From CAG-411 sp963643465 (lineage in GTDB: Bacteria > Bacillota > Clostridia > Lachnospirales > Lachnospiraceae), in assembly GCA_963643465.1 (NCBI GenBank), contig CAVIJT010000015.1:7766-71765 (forward strand): DNA of 64,000 nucleotides, read 5' to 3'. Both the position numbers and the translations under genes were made by a program. The notes beneath the pieces are model-generated. The model made no database searches. It was not told the DNA's origin and worked only from the letters and a program-made list of their open reading frames with translations. Below are positions 25,247 through 34,862 of this stretch, one piece after another (positions within the stretch are counted from its first letter, which is position 1; each line of letters opens with the position of its first letter).

Positions 25247-25777
25247 CTATTCCACGTCTATGGTTCCATCCCACAGCTCCATTCCATCGTCCAACTCATA
25301 CACACCGGCTGTATTCTGTGTTGTATTCCACTTATTTATAGCATAACTTCTATCACTATAAATAATCAATTCTACATTCAGATAGCAACTCTCACGAACC
25401 AAACAAGCAAAACTTACTGTTCCAATTTCTTTTTTAGCATCATTAGAAAACAGCACATCCTCTTCCAACTGCACTGTTACATTTTCTATATCTGCCAAAT
25501 CTTCATCTTTGGAATACTCCAATGCCCCTATTGCATCTTCCAAATATTCTGCCTCCATACTCTTAAGCATCACATCAATATAACACAAGGCATACTCAGC
25601 TTTTCGATCTGCCTCATAATATTCTTTTACCGAATTACCGGTCTTTTCAGCTAATATCTGTTCACTGTTTGATGCACGAATGGACATGAGCGCAAACACA
25701 GACAGTACAAAGGACAATAAAATGACTAAAATTGAGGAGGTACCCACATTAAATACCAATCCTTTTTTCTCTTTCAT
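25247..25777 (-). CDS. Single-pass pilus-operon protein, unassigned
   Basis: A 176-residue protein with a short basic start and one strong helix (about 12-32, SSILVILLSFVLSVFALMS), followed by a polar domain. The layout matches pseudopilin-like or TadE-like minor components, but there is no clear prepilin cleavage motif. Alternating acidic segments and EADRKAEYALCYIDVML suggest a helical stalk. It sits 17 bases before pilT and 18 bases after the previous gene. The ATG at 25777 is behind GAGAGGGGG. Confidence 0.65.
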   Translation of the reverse strand: MKEKKGLVFNVGTSSILVILLSFVLSVFALMSIRASNSEQILAEKTGNSVKEYYEADRKAEYALCYIDVMLKSMEAEYLEDAIGALEYSKDEDLADIENVTVQLEEDVLFSNDAKKEIGTVSFACLVRESCYLNVELIIYSDRSYAINKWNTTQNTAGVYELDDGMELWDGTIDVE

Positions 25778-25795
25778 CAAATGTTTCCCCCTCTC

Positions 25796-26335
25796 TTAAT
25801 CCATTCCTCTGTATTTTGAAAAGCTCATTTGGTAAAGTGCCACATGTTCTTTTTTCTGTAGCAAGGAAGGATATCCTTTTAAGCGATAGGCATACACTTC
25901 ATAATTCTCCACAGTTCCCTCTTGCATGTTCTTCGTATAAGGAACAATCAGCATACTGTATGTATCTTCTTCTGTTACTGGTTCCCAGTCCTCATTAAAA
26001 TGCAGTACATACACAACAGTGGTATTTTTCTTCTCACTCTTACTAAGTCCAGCAATTTGATAATTTCCATCTTTTTGTTCTGTCATGTTTCCCCACATTT
26101 TTGTAAACCCAAAATCCTTTTGTGCCTCCAAAAAAGCTTCTTCACTTTTTATGGTTTCTGCAATCGTTTCCGCCTTTGTAATTGCAATCCCCTGATCCTT
26201 TGCCTTCTGTTGCAGAGAATTTGCTGCCAAAAACATTTCCAGCAAAAACACACTAATAATTGCAAATACTCCTATGTTGATAATCAATTCCAACATGGGT
26301 AGTTTTGCATTTTGTGATTGTTTTCTTCTCTCCAT
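25796..26335 (-). CDS. Pseudopilin-like protein
   Basis: A 179-residue protein. The N-terminus KLPMLELIINIGVFAIISVF resembles the class III pilin helix, with an early Glu followed by a hydrophobic helix, though the usual Gly before the cleavage point is replaced. The rest is a soluble domain with FGFTKMWGNM and VYVLHFNEDWEPV. It starts three bases after the stop of the DUF4860 gene with GGAG inside that gene's end, so the two are tightly coupled. It is likely a minor pseudopilin of the PilT/PilC system. Confidence 0.65.
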   Translation of the reverse strand: MERRKQSQNAKLPMLELIINIGVFAIISVFLLEMFLAANSLQQKAKDQGIAITKAETIAETIKSEEAFLEAQKDFGFTKMWGNMTEQKDGNYQIAGLSKSEKKNTTVVYVLHFNEDWEPVTEEDTYSMLIVPYTKNMQEGTVENYEVYAYRLKGYPSLLQKKEHVALYQMSFSKYRGMD

Positions 26336-26338
26336 AGC

Positions 26339-26827
26339 CTACTCCATTCTGTCGCTGCCACTTCTAATTGATAATGTCAACGACTCCTTTTCACCACCAT
26401 CCATAGCGGTCAAAAAAATTTGATTTCCCTGTTGCTCTATCTGAAGGTCATCCAATTCCATAATCTCAAACCCATCATTTAAATCATGTTCCAGACCTTC
26501 CTCCTGAAACAATTCCATCATATTACCATCGTAGCAATAAATTCTGGTAAGATACTTAGTTCCCTCCAGTTCTTCCTGAAATACCAACATAGGAACGCCA
26601 TCTTCTTCCTGCACAGAAATGGTATCTGCCATATCATATTGTCTCACCTTTGTTGCCACATAAGACAAAGAAGCCCGCAGTCGGAAATTTTCTGCATTGT
26701 TTTCCACAATATTTTTGTACACATGCACTCCCACATTCATCAATATTAGGGAACCAATAATAAAAACACACAGCAATGACAGCATACTAGCATAATTAGC
26801 TATCCACGCATTTCTCCGTTTTCCCAT
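26339..26827 (-). CDS. DUF4860-like membrane protein of the pilus-like operon
   Basis: A 162-residue protein with one membrane helix (about 12-38, SLLCVFIIGSLILMNVGVHV) and a soluble domain. RLRASLSYVATKVRQYD, IYCYDGNMMELF and the closing LSIRSG match what I recall of DUF4860 proteins, which occur beside pilus genes in Clostridia. Start behind AAAGGGG. It is 15 bases after the previous gene. The role in the complex is not known. Confidence 0.6.
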   Translation of the reverse strand: MGKRRNAWIANYASMLSLLCVFIIGSLILMNVGVHVYKNIVENNAENFRLRASLSYVATKVRQYDMADTISVQEEDGVPMLVFQEELEGTKYLTRIYCYDGNMMELFQEEGLEHDLNDGFEIMELDDLQIEQQGNQIFLTAMDGGEKESLTLSIRSGSDRME

Positions 26828-26842
26828 AAATCAGTCCCCTTT

Positions 26843-27178
26843 CTATTTTTTCTCATATACCTCAACGTTTGGCATCACATTAGACGCAAACACTTCATAA
26901 TCAATAAAATATTTGTCATGGTTATAATCTAACCCATAATGCTTCTCTAAATACTCAATACTCTCCGGATAAGTTCCCTCAATGGCATAGCACTGCACCA
27001 CAGACCTTCTTGCTGACTGCCGAAGCAAATCTATACTCTGCATATTGCTAGTATAATCAAAATATTTTCCTGCTGCCACTGCTGCCATTCCCACAAACAC
27101 AAACAGAAGAATCGGAAAAAGAAATTCCCCTTTCCAACTTCTTTGTCGCACATTGGCTACCTGTTTTAAATTCTTCAC
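26843..27178 (-). CDS. Small pilin-like protein, GTG start
   Basis: A 111-residue protein with one membrane helix (about 19-38, FLFPILLFVFVGMAAVAAG) and a short C-terminal domain. QCYAIEGTYPESIEYLEKHY resembles the C-terminal part of type IV pilins and ComGC-like proteins, where A-x-x-G-x-Y-P is common. A GTG start is chosen because GGAGGTG lies eight bases upstream. It follows the PilC gene in the operon and could be the main subunit, since it is the smallest pilin-like product here. That is inference. Confidence 0.6.
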   Translation of the reverse strand: MKNLKQVANVRQRSWKGEFLFPILLFVFVGMAAVAAGKYFDYTSNMQSIDLLRQSARRSVVQCYAIEGTYPESIEYLEKHYGLDYNHDKYFIDYEVFASNVMPNVEVYEKK

Positions 27179-27248
27179 CTTTATGCACCTCCATTTTTAC
27201 TATGTACCCTAAGCTAGTCTTTTTTCAACAAAGTGGAGAAAAATTCTA

Positions 27249-28295
27249 TTATCCAATAGAAGTAATAATACTAACTAATGGGAACATAATGGAAATCAAC
27301 ACACCTCCCACAACAACAGAAAGTGCCAACACAAGAGAAGTTTCAATCTTTGTGCAAAATTGTCCCATATGACTAAAAATTTTCTCATCAAACTGGGTGC
27401 TAATATCCCCCAACACTTCATCCATCATTCCGGCTTTATCAGCAACAGCCACCATTCTCCCCTGCATACCAGTTAAAATAGCTTCCTCACGCAATGTATT
27501 TGCAAAAGATTCTTCCTTGTCCATCTTCTCAATACAACGGGAAATTTTCTTCTGCACACCAGGATGTTCTACAATATCCTGCGACATCTCCATAGACTCT
27601 TTTACATCAAGTCCGCTGGATACCATAACTTCCATAGATGATACAAAACGTCCTACTGCCAATAAATTTGCTGTTTTCTTTGTAACAAAACAATTAGATG
27701 CAAAATTACGCAAACAACGATTTCCTTTCTCTGTGTGATAGAAAGCATATACAAGCACTCCCACTACAATCACAGCAAACGAAAAAATGGCTACCACTCT
27801 TCCAGCCCACATACCAAAATTCATAATACGGCTGCTAGAAGATGCTGCGTCCACATTTAAGTTTACAAATACACTCTCAAACATAGGCAAAATCTTACCA
27901 ATCAAGGCTGCTAAAATGACTGCAATCATACCAAACATCATAGCTGGATAGGCAATTACATTTCGAATACTATCTTTAATCACACTGTCTCTCTCATAAT
28001 AATGAGCCATAGAATTCATAACATCCTCCAGCTTACCACTGGTCTCTCCAATACGAACCATATTTACCAGATACTCTGGAAATACTCCGGCATCTCTAAG
28101 TGCTACTTCAAAAGGTTCATTTTCCTTCAGCTTTTCTTGTACCTGATTTAAAATTTTCTTCGTTCCCTCTTCTTTTACTTCCTCGGCGAGCATATACACT
28201 CCCTCTTCCAGTGCAATTCCGCTTTTTAGCATAATCGCCACCTGACTGCAAAATCCAGATAATTCTTCTGATGAAAATTTCTTTTTCTTAGCCAT
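27249..28295 (-). CDS. PilC/GspF-type inner-membrane platform protein
   Basis: The 348-residue protein has two T2SSF domains (about 8-135 and 205-330) with the usual signatures: FCSQVAIMLKSGIALEEGV, VRIGETSGKLEDVMNSMAHYYE, and VADKAGMMDEVLGDISTQFD. Membrane helices lie near 120-145, 165-190 and 320-345. It anchors pilus assembly and contacts the motor ATPase. It is the first gene of the operon that ends with pilT. AAGGAGGAG precedes the ATG. Confidence 0.9.
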   Translation of the reverse strand: MAKKKKFSSEELSGFCSQVAIMLKSGIALEEGVYMLAEEVKEEGTKKILNQVQEKLKENEPFEVALRDAGVFPEYLVNMVRIGETSGKLEDVMNSMAHYYERDSVIKDSIRNVIAYPAMMFGMIAVILAALIGKILPMFESVFVNLNVDAASSSSRIMNFGMWAGRVVAIFSFAVIVVGVLVYAFYHTEKGNRCLRNFASNCFVTKKTANLLAVGRFVSSMEVMVSSGLDVKESMEMSQDIVEHPGVQKKISRCIEKMDKEESFANTLREEAILTGMQGRMVAVADKAGMMDEVLGDISTQFDEKIFSHMGQFCTKIETSLVLALSVVVGGVLISIMFPLVSIITSIG

Positions 28296-28365
28296 TTTCT
28301 CTCCTCCTTATTCCCCATTCTCTATTCTCAAAAATTCCATTCTCAATCTTCTATACCTGTGAGCC

Positions 28366-28403
28366 AAAAAGCGTTTCATGCAAAAAAACTTGCATGAAAC
28401 GCT
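28366..28403 (-). terminator. Terminator of glgP
   Basis: AGCGTTTCATGCAA pairs perfectly with its complement; on the minus strand it is followed by TTTTT. Confidence 0.85.
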
Positions 28404-28422
28404 CTTATATGTCGAATTTGAA

Positions 28423-30876
28423 TTACAATTCCACTTTCACTTTTTCTAAATGCCAGATTTCCTTTGCATATTCCTCAATCGTACGGTCTGATGAGAACTT
28501 ACCACACTTAGCAGTGTTGAGAATTGCAGATTTTGCCCATCCGGCACTATCTCGGTAAGCGGCCTCAACTTTTTTCTGAGCCTCTTCATAAGAACGGAAG
28601 TCTTTTAAAATGAAATACTGATCTGCTCGTTCTCCGCCGTTTCTCTCAAGAAGAGAATTGTAAATCTCACGGAATAACTCTGGATTATCTTTTGAATAAA
28701 ATCCATTGATTAATTGTGTAAGCACTGCGCGGATATCCTGATCAGTATTATAAATATCCTTTGGATTGTACTGGTCGTTATGCTCATATGCAATTACCTC
28801 ATCGGAACTAAGTCCGAAGATAAAGGCATTTTCTGCTCCTACTTCCTCTACAATCTCCACATTGGCTCCATCCATAGTACCAAGTGTCAATGCACCATTT
28901 AACATGAACTTCATGTTACCAGTACCAGCTGCCTCTTTACTTGCTGTAGAAATCTGTTCTGACACATCTGCTGCGGCAAAAATCCATTCTGCATTGGATA
29001 CCTTATAATCTTCAATAAATACAACCTTAATCTTACCTTCAATAGAAGCATCATTATTTACCACATCTGCGACACTGTTAATCAACTTAATAATGGCTTT
29101 GGCACGACGATATCCAGCAGATGCTTTTGCTCCAAAAATAAAGGTTCTTGGATAAAATTCCATATATGGATTCTTCTTTAATTCATTATACAAATGCATA
29201 ATATGCAAAATATTTAACAACTGGCGTTTGTATTCATGGAGACGTTTTACCTGAACATCGAAGATAGAACGAGGGTCTACTTCCACGTTGTTATGCTCTT
29301 TAATGTATTTTGCAAGACGTACTTTATTCTGGTACTTAATCTGCATAAACTCTTTCTGGCACTTCTCATCGTCTGCATAAATGGCAAGCTCATTGATATG
29401 TGCCAAGTCCGTAATCCAGTCATCTCCAATCTTGCTGGTTACCCAATCTGCAAGCAATGGATTACCATGAAGAAGGAAACGTCTTTGAGTAATACCGTTC
29501 GTTTTGTTGTTAAACTTCTCTGGCATCATCTGATAGAAATCCTTCAACTCCTGATTCTTAAGAATCTCTGTATGAAGTCTTGCAACACCATTTACTGAGA
29601 AACTAGCTGCAATGGCTAAGTGCGCCATCTTCACCTGTCCATCATAAATAATTGCCATACTCTTTACTTTCTCATAATCACCAGGATATCTTTCCTGAAT
29701 TTGAAGAATAAATCTCTTATTAATTTCCTCTACAATCTGATAAATACGAGGCAATAATCTTGAGAACAACTCTAAAGGCCATTTCTCCAACGCCTCTGAC
29801 ATAATTGTATGGTTTGTGTAAGCACAAGTTTTATTGGTAATTTCCCATGCTTCATCCCACTCTAAATCATACTCATCCAAAAGGATACGCATAAACTCTG
29901 CTACTGTTACGGTTGGATGGGTATCATTCAACTGGAAGCATACCTTCTCATGAATCTTATGAATATCATCATGAGTCTGCATATATTTGCTAACCGCTCT
30001 CTGAATACTTGCGGAAACAAAGAAATACTGCTGTTTCAAACGAAGTTCTTTCCCTGCATAATGATTATCATTTGGATAAAGCACTTCACAAATAGTTCTT
30101 GCTAGATTCTGCTGTTCCACAGCTTTCTGATAATCTCCCTTATCAAAAGAATCAAGACTAAATGTATCAATCGCCTCTGCATCCCAAATACGAAGTGTAT
30201 TTACCACATTGTTGTTATATCCTACAACTGGCAAATCATAAGGTACCGCACGAACAGACTGATAATTTTCCTGTACATAATGATCTTTGCCATTCTCATC
30301 TCTTTGAACAGTTACATAACCGCCGAATTTTACTTCCACCGCATACTCTGCTCTCTTCATCTCAAATGGATTTCCATGCTTCAACCAGTCATCTGGTGTT
30401 TCAATCTGGAAACCATTCTCGATTTTCTGTTTGAACATACCATATTTGTAACGAATACCACATCCATACGCAGGATATCCCAATGTTGCAAGTGAGTCAA
30501 GAAAACATGCTGCCAAACGTCCCAAACCACCATTACCAAGCGCTGCATCCGGCTCCTGATCTTCAATTACGTCCAAATCTAAACCTAATTCTTCAATTGC
30601 CTCTTTAATTGCCTGATTTCCTTTTAAGTTAATGATGATGTTACCAAGTGCGCGTCCCATCAAAAACTCCATAGATAAATAATATACAATCTTCTTATCC
30701 TGTTTCTCAAATTCTTTGTGGGATGCCATCCACTGATCAATAATAATATCTTTTGTGGCATAGGCAACTGCCTGAAATAGCTGTTGCTGATCCGCATCAT
30801 CCACCGATCTTCGGAATAGTACCTTAAGGTTATCAATTACATTCTGTTTAAACTCTTCTTTGCTGATTTCAGCCAT
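28423..30876 (-). CDS. glgP: Glycogen/starch phosphorylase
   Basis: From the ATG at 30876 (GGAGGGG upstream) the protein has 817 residues, the usual length. It converts alpha-glucan plus phosphate to glucose 1-phosphate in the cytoplasm. Family motifs are present: EDQEPDAALGNGGLGRLAACFLDS split over the N-domain, QLNDTHPT, VKRLHEYKRQ, and the PLP-lysine region EAAGTGNMKFMLNGALTLGT. It is monocistronic with its own terminator. With starch-binding surface proteins in the same window it fits an alpha-glucan-using cell. Confidence 0.95.
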   Translation of the reverse strand: MAEISKEEFKQNVIDNLKVLFRRSVDDADQQQLFQAVAYATKDIIIDQWMASHKEFEKQDKKIVYYLSMEFLMGRALGNIIINLKGNQAIKEAIEELGLDLDVIEDQEPDAALGNGGLGRLAACFLDSLATLGYPAYGCGIRYKYGMFKQKIENGFQIETPDDWLKHGNPFEMKRAEYAVEVKFGGYVTVQRDENGKDHYVQENYQSVRAVPYDLPVVGYNNNVVNTLRIWDAEAIDTFSLDSFDKGDYQKAVEQQNLARTICEVLYPNDNHYAGKELRLKQQYFFVSASIQRAVSKYMQTHDDIHKIHEKVCFQLNDTHPTVTVAEFMRILLDEYDLEWDEAWEITNKTCAYTNHTIMSEALEKWPLELFSRLLPRIYQIVEEINKRFILQIQERYPGDYEKVKSMAIIYDGQVKMAHLAIAASFSVNGVARLHTEILKNQELKDFYQMMPEKFNNKTNGITQRRFLLHGNPLLADWVTSKIGDDWITDLAHINELAIYADDEKCQKEFMQIKYQNKVRLAKYIKEHNNVEVDPRSIFDVQVKRLHEYKRQLLNILHIMHLYNELKKNPYMEFYPRTFIFGAKASAGYRRAKAIIKLINSVADVVNNDASIEGKIKVVFIEDYKVSNAEWIFAAADVSEQISTASKEAAGTGNMKFMLNGALTLGTMDGANVEIVEEVGAENAFIFGLSSDEVIAYEHNDQYNPKDIYNTDQDIRAVLTQLINGFYSKDNPELFREIYNSLLERNGGERADQYFILKDFRSYEEAQKKVEAAYRDSAGWAKSAILNTAKCGKFSSDRTIEEYAKEIWHLEKVKVEL

Positions 30877-31070
30877 GAAAAACCCCTCCATTCTATTTGT
30901 CCCATTACACTAGTAATTCTTTTGTCACTATTCTGTCAAATATTCCTCTTATTCAAAATCTATGCTAATTTGTCTGAATAGTTCCACTGATTATACAAAT
31001 CTATCATACAACTTGTTCCCCTAAAAAACAAGCATTGTATCAACCATGAGAAACAACCATTCCCATCAAT

Positions 31071-31160
31071 CATGAGAAGCCACTTTGCCAGTTCCTCAGA
31101 TTATGGCAGTGCTTATCAAATCTTCATGCAAGCACTGGCTTTTCCTCACTACCCACGTAA
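31071..31160 (+). repeat. Dispersed intergenic repeat, family A, copy 2
   Basis: The segment runs CACTTTGCCAGTTCCTCAG, ATTATGGCAGTGC, AAATCTTCATGCAAGCACTG, CCTCACTAC and ACGTAAA. It aligns along its full length with 44273-44366 and 3945-4034. Confidence 0.65.
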
Positions 31161-31210
31161 AAAAGAAAGAGCCCATTTCACGGAGATTTCTCCAATGAAA
31201 CAAGCCCTTA
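31161..31210 (-). terminator. Terminator of the pheST-vanZ-like operon
   Basis: On the minus strand AAGGGCTTGTTTCATTGGAGA pairs imperfectly with TCTCCGTGAAATGGGCTCTT and ends in CTTTCTTTTTT. It is about 80 bases after the last gene. Confidence 0.65.
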
Positions 31211-31291
31211 AAATCCCCATTTGGATTATATATCGACATTTATTCCCAATTTCTTAACGAAACGAGAGAATTTTACGTTTTTAGGAAAATT

Positions 31292-31642
31292 TTACCATCC
31301 CATAATATACAGACTAACCAGACCAAGAAACAAAATTAAATTAACGGTCAATCCCACGCCTGGCCTTCCTTTTCTGGCTTCTGGATCTCTAAGACCTATT
31401 GCCGCTAACACAATTCCTGCCACAGTTACTGCAAGAAGCAATAAGCCAAGAACTCCAATCCAAGTTCCTGCATTTCCTTTCTGCGCATAAGAAATAGCAA
31501 ATAAAACCAACAATGCTACAAAAACAATTCCTCCTAAACAAATAGAAAGCAATCCCTGTAAAGACTGGTATTGTTCAATTTTCATATAGGTATTTTCCCG
31601 ACGATGTATGCGTTCCCCATCCCTTGGTGCAAATTTTTTCAT
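31292..31642 (-). CDS. Small membrane protein, three helices
   Basis: A 116-residue protein with a basic N-terminus (KKFAPRDGERIHRREN) and three predicted helices near 30-52, 60-82 and 96-114. AAIGLRDPEARKGRPGVGL forms a conserved-looking loop. I recall similar proteins filed under DUF6142 but cannot confirm it. It follows the VanZ-like gene after 28 bases and ends the operon that begins with pheS. AAAGGAG precedes the ATG. Confidence 0.6.
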   Translation of the reverse strand: MKKFAPRDGERIHRRENTYMKIEQYQSLQGLLSICLGGIVFVALLVLFAISYAQKGNAGTWIGVLGLLLLAVTVAGIVLAAIGLRDPEARKGRPGVGLTVNLILFLGLVSLYIMGW

Positions 31643-31670
31643 ATGTCTCCTTTCTCATTTACAAATGGTA

Positions 31671-32129
31671 TCACCAATATTTCTTTAGTTTATCCCGAAA
31701 CAGCCAATACAAAATAAAGCCAAGGATTCCACCAATCGTATTCATAATTAAATCATCTACGTCAAACGTTCCTACTTGAAAAGACAACTGCACTAGCTCA
31801 ATTCCTACACTGAATTCAAAACTATACAATGCCACATTAAGAAATTTCCGATTGGCAGCACTAATGATGGGAAGAAAGAAACCAAAGGGCAAAAATGCCA
31901 AAATATTTCCATATATATTTACAATAAAATATTCCCATCCAAGCTGTTCTCTATACTGAAGATATCTTTTTATTTCTTTAAAAGGCGTTAGATTATAGCG
32001 ATAAGCCTGGGCATCCCCCCGTCCATACCGCTCACTAAAAAACAGAAAATATGCCAACACCATAAGATAAAGAACGAATACCATTCTGGCAAAAATTCTT
32101 CCCCATCGTTTTTTCGTCTTTGCCCTCAT
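31671..32129 (-). CDS. VanZ-family membrane protein
   Basis: A 152-residue protein with about four helices. The VanZ hallmarks are here: NLTPFKEIKRYL, the NIYGNILAFLPFGFFLP core, and the acidic-membrane motif GTFDVDDLIMNTIGGILG near the end. The biochemical role of VanZ-like proteins is unclear; the founding member gives low-level teicoplanin resistance. It starts 11 bases after pheT with AGAGGAGG, so it is transcribed with pheST under T-box control. Confidence 0.85.
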   Translation of the reverse strand: MRAKTKKRWGRIFARMVFVLYLMVLAYFLFFSERYGRGDAQAYRYNLTPFKEIKRYLQYREQLGWEYFIVNIYGNILAFLPFGFFLPIISAANRKFLNVALYSFEFSVGIELVQLSFQVGTFDVDDLIMNTIGGILGFILYWLFRDKLKKYW

Positions 32130-32140
32130 ACGGTCCTCCT

Positions 32141-34582
32141 CTATTTACGGAGTTCAATACCCATATCTTCAAGTCCCTTTAGAATCTTATCCATCACAGT
32201 TGTGATTTCTTTTTCCTCTAAAGTATGATCCGCTGCACGGAATGAAATAGAGTAGGCAACAGATTTATATCCCTCTTGGATTTGATCTCCTTCGTATACA
32301 TCAAACAAAGTACAATTTTCCAAAAGTTTTCCACCATTTTTGCGGATATTTTCTTCCACCTGTCCTACTAAAATTTCTTTTTTCATTACCATACTAAGAT
32401 CACGGCTTACCGCAGGATATTTTGCAATTCCAGTATATTTTATGTCAAAGTTTGCATGTTCAATTACAGTAGGCATATCAAGAACTGCTACATAAGCCTT
32501 TGTTCCAATACCATAGTTATCTGCCACATCCGGATGTATCTCACCCATGTATCCTAAGCAAACATCTCCATACATGATATTTGCCTGTCTTCCTGGATGC
32601 AAGAAATTCTTTCCTGCATTTGGATCATACGTTTTTAAGTTTTTAAGTCCAATTGCTTCTACAACTTCTTCCACTACACCTTTTAAGTCAAAGAAATCTC
32701 CCTGTCCAAACATACCAAGTGTCAACTGTGTTCTCTCATCTGGAAGTTCTGTTACAGGCATAGTCTTTGGAAGATACACATTAGCAATCTCATACAAACG
32801 AACATCTTTGTTTCTACGATTAAAATTGTTTGCAAGAGAATTTAGCATTCCATTCAATGGAAGTGTACGCATGACACTGTAATCTTCACCTAATGGATTT
32901 GTGATTGTAACCGTATTTCTAAGAGTATCGTTTTCATCTATTTTCAGCTTATCAAATACTTTTGGACTCTCAAAAGAGTAAGACATCGCTTCACAGAAAC
33001 CAAACTGCTCTGCAACGTTTCTTGCAATATTTTCCACACGAAGTTTCAAAGATAATCCGCCGCTAGTTCCGGAACCACTTGGAAGTGTTGTTGGAATATT
33101 TGCATAACCATAAAAACGTGCCACTTCTTCTGCCACATCTGCCAAACATTTAACATCCTGTCTCCAAGTAGGTACGATTAATTCCTTTGTAGCGCGGTCT
33201 ACTGGAAGGTCAATTTTTTCAAAATATCCCACCATTGTATCTTCATCAATGTCTGTTCCTAATAATTTATTGATTTTTTCCACATCATAACCAACTCTGA
33301 TTGGCTGTTTTACGTCTGGATATACGTCTACATATCCACCTACTACTTCTCCTGCTCCAAGCTCATTAATAAGCTGACATGCTCTTTCCATTGCTGCCAT
33401 TGCATTGTTTGGATCTAATCCCTTCTCGAATTTTGCCTGTGCATCGGTACGCATACCAAGTTTCTTTCCAGCTAATCGAATATTAGTTCCATCAAAACAT
33501 GCTGCCTCAAATAACATAGTATCTACATCATCGGTAATCATAGAGTTTTCTCCACCCATAATACCTGCAATACCAATTGTCTTTTCTCCATCACAAATGG
33601 TTAAAATACTATCATCAAGTTCTCTCTCCTGACCGTCAAGAGTCGTGAATTTTTCTCCATTTTCTGCTCGTTTTACTACGATTTTATTTCCTACAATGGT
33701 GCTTAAATCATAGGCATGCATTGGCTGCGCATACTCCTCCATTACATAGTTAGTAATATCTACAATATTGTTGATTGGGCGAATTCCAACTGCTGCCAAT
33801 CTTCTCTGCATCCACTCTGGAGATGGTGCAAGTTTAATATTTTTTACCACTTTTGCCACATAACGGGAACATAAGTCTTTTGCCTGTACATCTACAGAAA
33901 TGTAGTCAGCAGTATTTTCATTATTCTCTGTTACTTTCACAACTGGTGGAATAAAGTCTTTTCCAAAGGTTGCTGCCGCTTCTCTTGCAATACCAAGAAT
34001 ACCAAAGCAATCCACACGATTTGATGTAACCTCATATTCCACTACAACATCACGCATACCAAGAAGCTCTGGAACATCACTTCCAATTGGTGCATCTTTG
34101 TATGCCTCATTGTCGCTCAAAATGTAAATTCCATCTGGAGCTGCATCTGGGTACATATCCACGCTGGAACCTAACTCATCAATAGAACACATCATTCCAA
34201 AGGACTCTACTCCACGAAGTTTTCCTTTTTTGATTTTGATACCATCTGGATGTGGCTCAGTATCATGCGCACTTCCTGCTACACGTCCACCAACTAAAAC
34301 AACTGGAACTTTATCTCCTTCTTTTACATTTGGAGCGCCAGTTACAATCTGAATCTGCTCTCCCTCTTCATTAATCTGCACCTGACAAATAATTAATTTG
34401 TCTGCATCTGGGTGTCTCTCAATTTTTAAAATCTTTCCTACTACAATTTTTTCTAAATTTTTATCTAACTCTGTGTATCCTTCTACTTTAGTACCAGATA
34501 ATGTCATTGCATCTACATACTCTTGTGTTGTGCAGTCTAAATCTGGCACATATGCCTTAATCCATGATATCGGTGTATTCAT
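32141..34582 (-). CDS. pheT: Phenylalanyl-tRNA synthetase beta subunit
   Basis: The 813-residue protein has the full bacterial layout: an EMAP-like tRNA-binding domain at 40-150 (VGKILKIERHPDADKL), the B3/B4 editing domain (about 210-380), B5 (about 400-475), the synthetase-like core, and the C-terminal ferredoxin-like anticodon-binding domain (KYPAVSRDLSMVM). It pairs with PheS to charge tRNA-Phe. AGGAGG precedes the ATG. It is separated from pheS by 320 bases of duplicated sequence and a long hairpin, an unusual gap for these partners. Confidence 0.96.
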   Translation of the reverse strand: MNTPISWIKAYVPDLDCTTQEYVDAMTLSGTKVEGYTELDKNLEKIVVGKILKIERHPDADKLIICQVQINEEGEQIQIVTGAPNVKEGDKVPVVLVGGRVAGSAHDTEPHPDGIKIKKGKLRGVESFGMMCSIDELGSSVDMYPDAAPDGIYILSDNEAYKDAPIGSDVPELLGMRDVVVEYEVTSNRVDCFGILGIAREAAATFGKDFIPPVVKVTENNENTADYISVDVQAKDLCSRYVAKVVKNIKLAPSPEWMQRRLAAVGIRPINNIVDITNYVMEEYAQPMHAYDLSTIVGNKIVVKRAENGEKFTTLDGQERELDDSILTICDGEKTIGIAGIMGGENSMITDDVDTMLFEAACFDGTNIRLAGKKLGMRTDAQAKFEKGLDPNNAMAAMERACQLINELGAGEVVGGYVDVYPDVKQPIRVGYDVEKINKLLGTDIDEDTMVGYFEKIDLPVDRATKELIVPTWRQDVKCLADVAEEVARFYGYANIPTTLPSGSGTSGGLSLKLRVENIARNVAEQFGFCEAMSYSFESPKVFDKLKIDENDTLRNTVTITNPLGEDYSVMRTLPLNGMLNSLANNFNRRNKDVRLYEIANVYLPKTMPVTELPDERTQLTLGMFGQGDFFDLKGVVEEVVEAIGLKNLKTYDPNAGKNFLHPGRQANIMYGDVCLGYMGEIHPDVADNYGIGTKAYVAVLDMPTVIEHANFDIKYTGIAKYPAVSRDLSMVMKKEILVGQVEENIRKNGGKLLENCTLFDVYEGDQIQEGYKSVAYSISFRAADHTLEEKEITTVMDKILKGLEDMGIELRK

Positions 34583-34632
34583 GTGTATTTCCTCCTAAAA
34601 TTATCAATCTATCTATTTGCTTGAATAACTTC

Positions 34633-34862
34633 CGCCACGCTCCGCTCGATGCCACTTCGTTTCATCTCGCTTTCCGGGCTTCGCCCTACTCCCAGACAGA
34701 ATTTCCTTCAAATTTTTGTGCTAGCACATTTTGGATTGTATCCCGACTGGGTTCTGGGGCTCTTTTCGCCACGCTCCGCTCGATGCCACTTCGTTCCATC
34801 TCGCTTTCCGGGCTTCGCCCTACTCCCAGACAGAACTTCCTTCAAATTTTTGTGCTAGCACA
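34633..34862. repeat. Direct repeat of 96 bp between pheS and pheT
   Basis: Copies at 34633-34728 and 34767-34862 differ at about two positions (start CGCCACGCTCCGCTCGATGC, end GTGCTAGCACA). The period is 134 bases. The sequence is GC-richer than its surroundings and contains small inverted repeats such as GGGCTTCGCCC. It has no convincing gene. Confidence 0.85.

Larger units (their letters stand above)
30877..31291. other. Intergenic region between glgP and the pheST operon end
   Basis: This 415-base stretch holds a TATAAT box for glgP (minus strand, near 30990) with no strong -35, a family A repeat (31071-31160) and a terminator (31161-31210). I see no gene in it. Confidence 0.5.

Noticed and set aside
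34633..34862. CRISPR array
   Set aside because: Only two repeats, 96 bases long, with a spacer of 38 bases and no cas genes. Nothing else in the window has regular short repeats with unique spacers.
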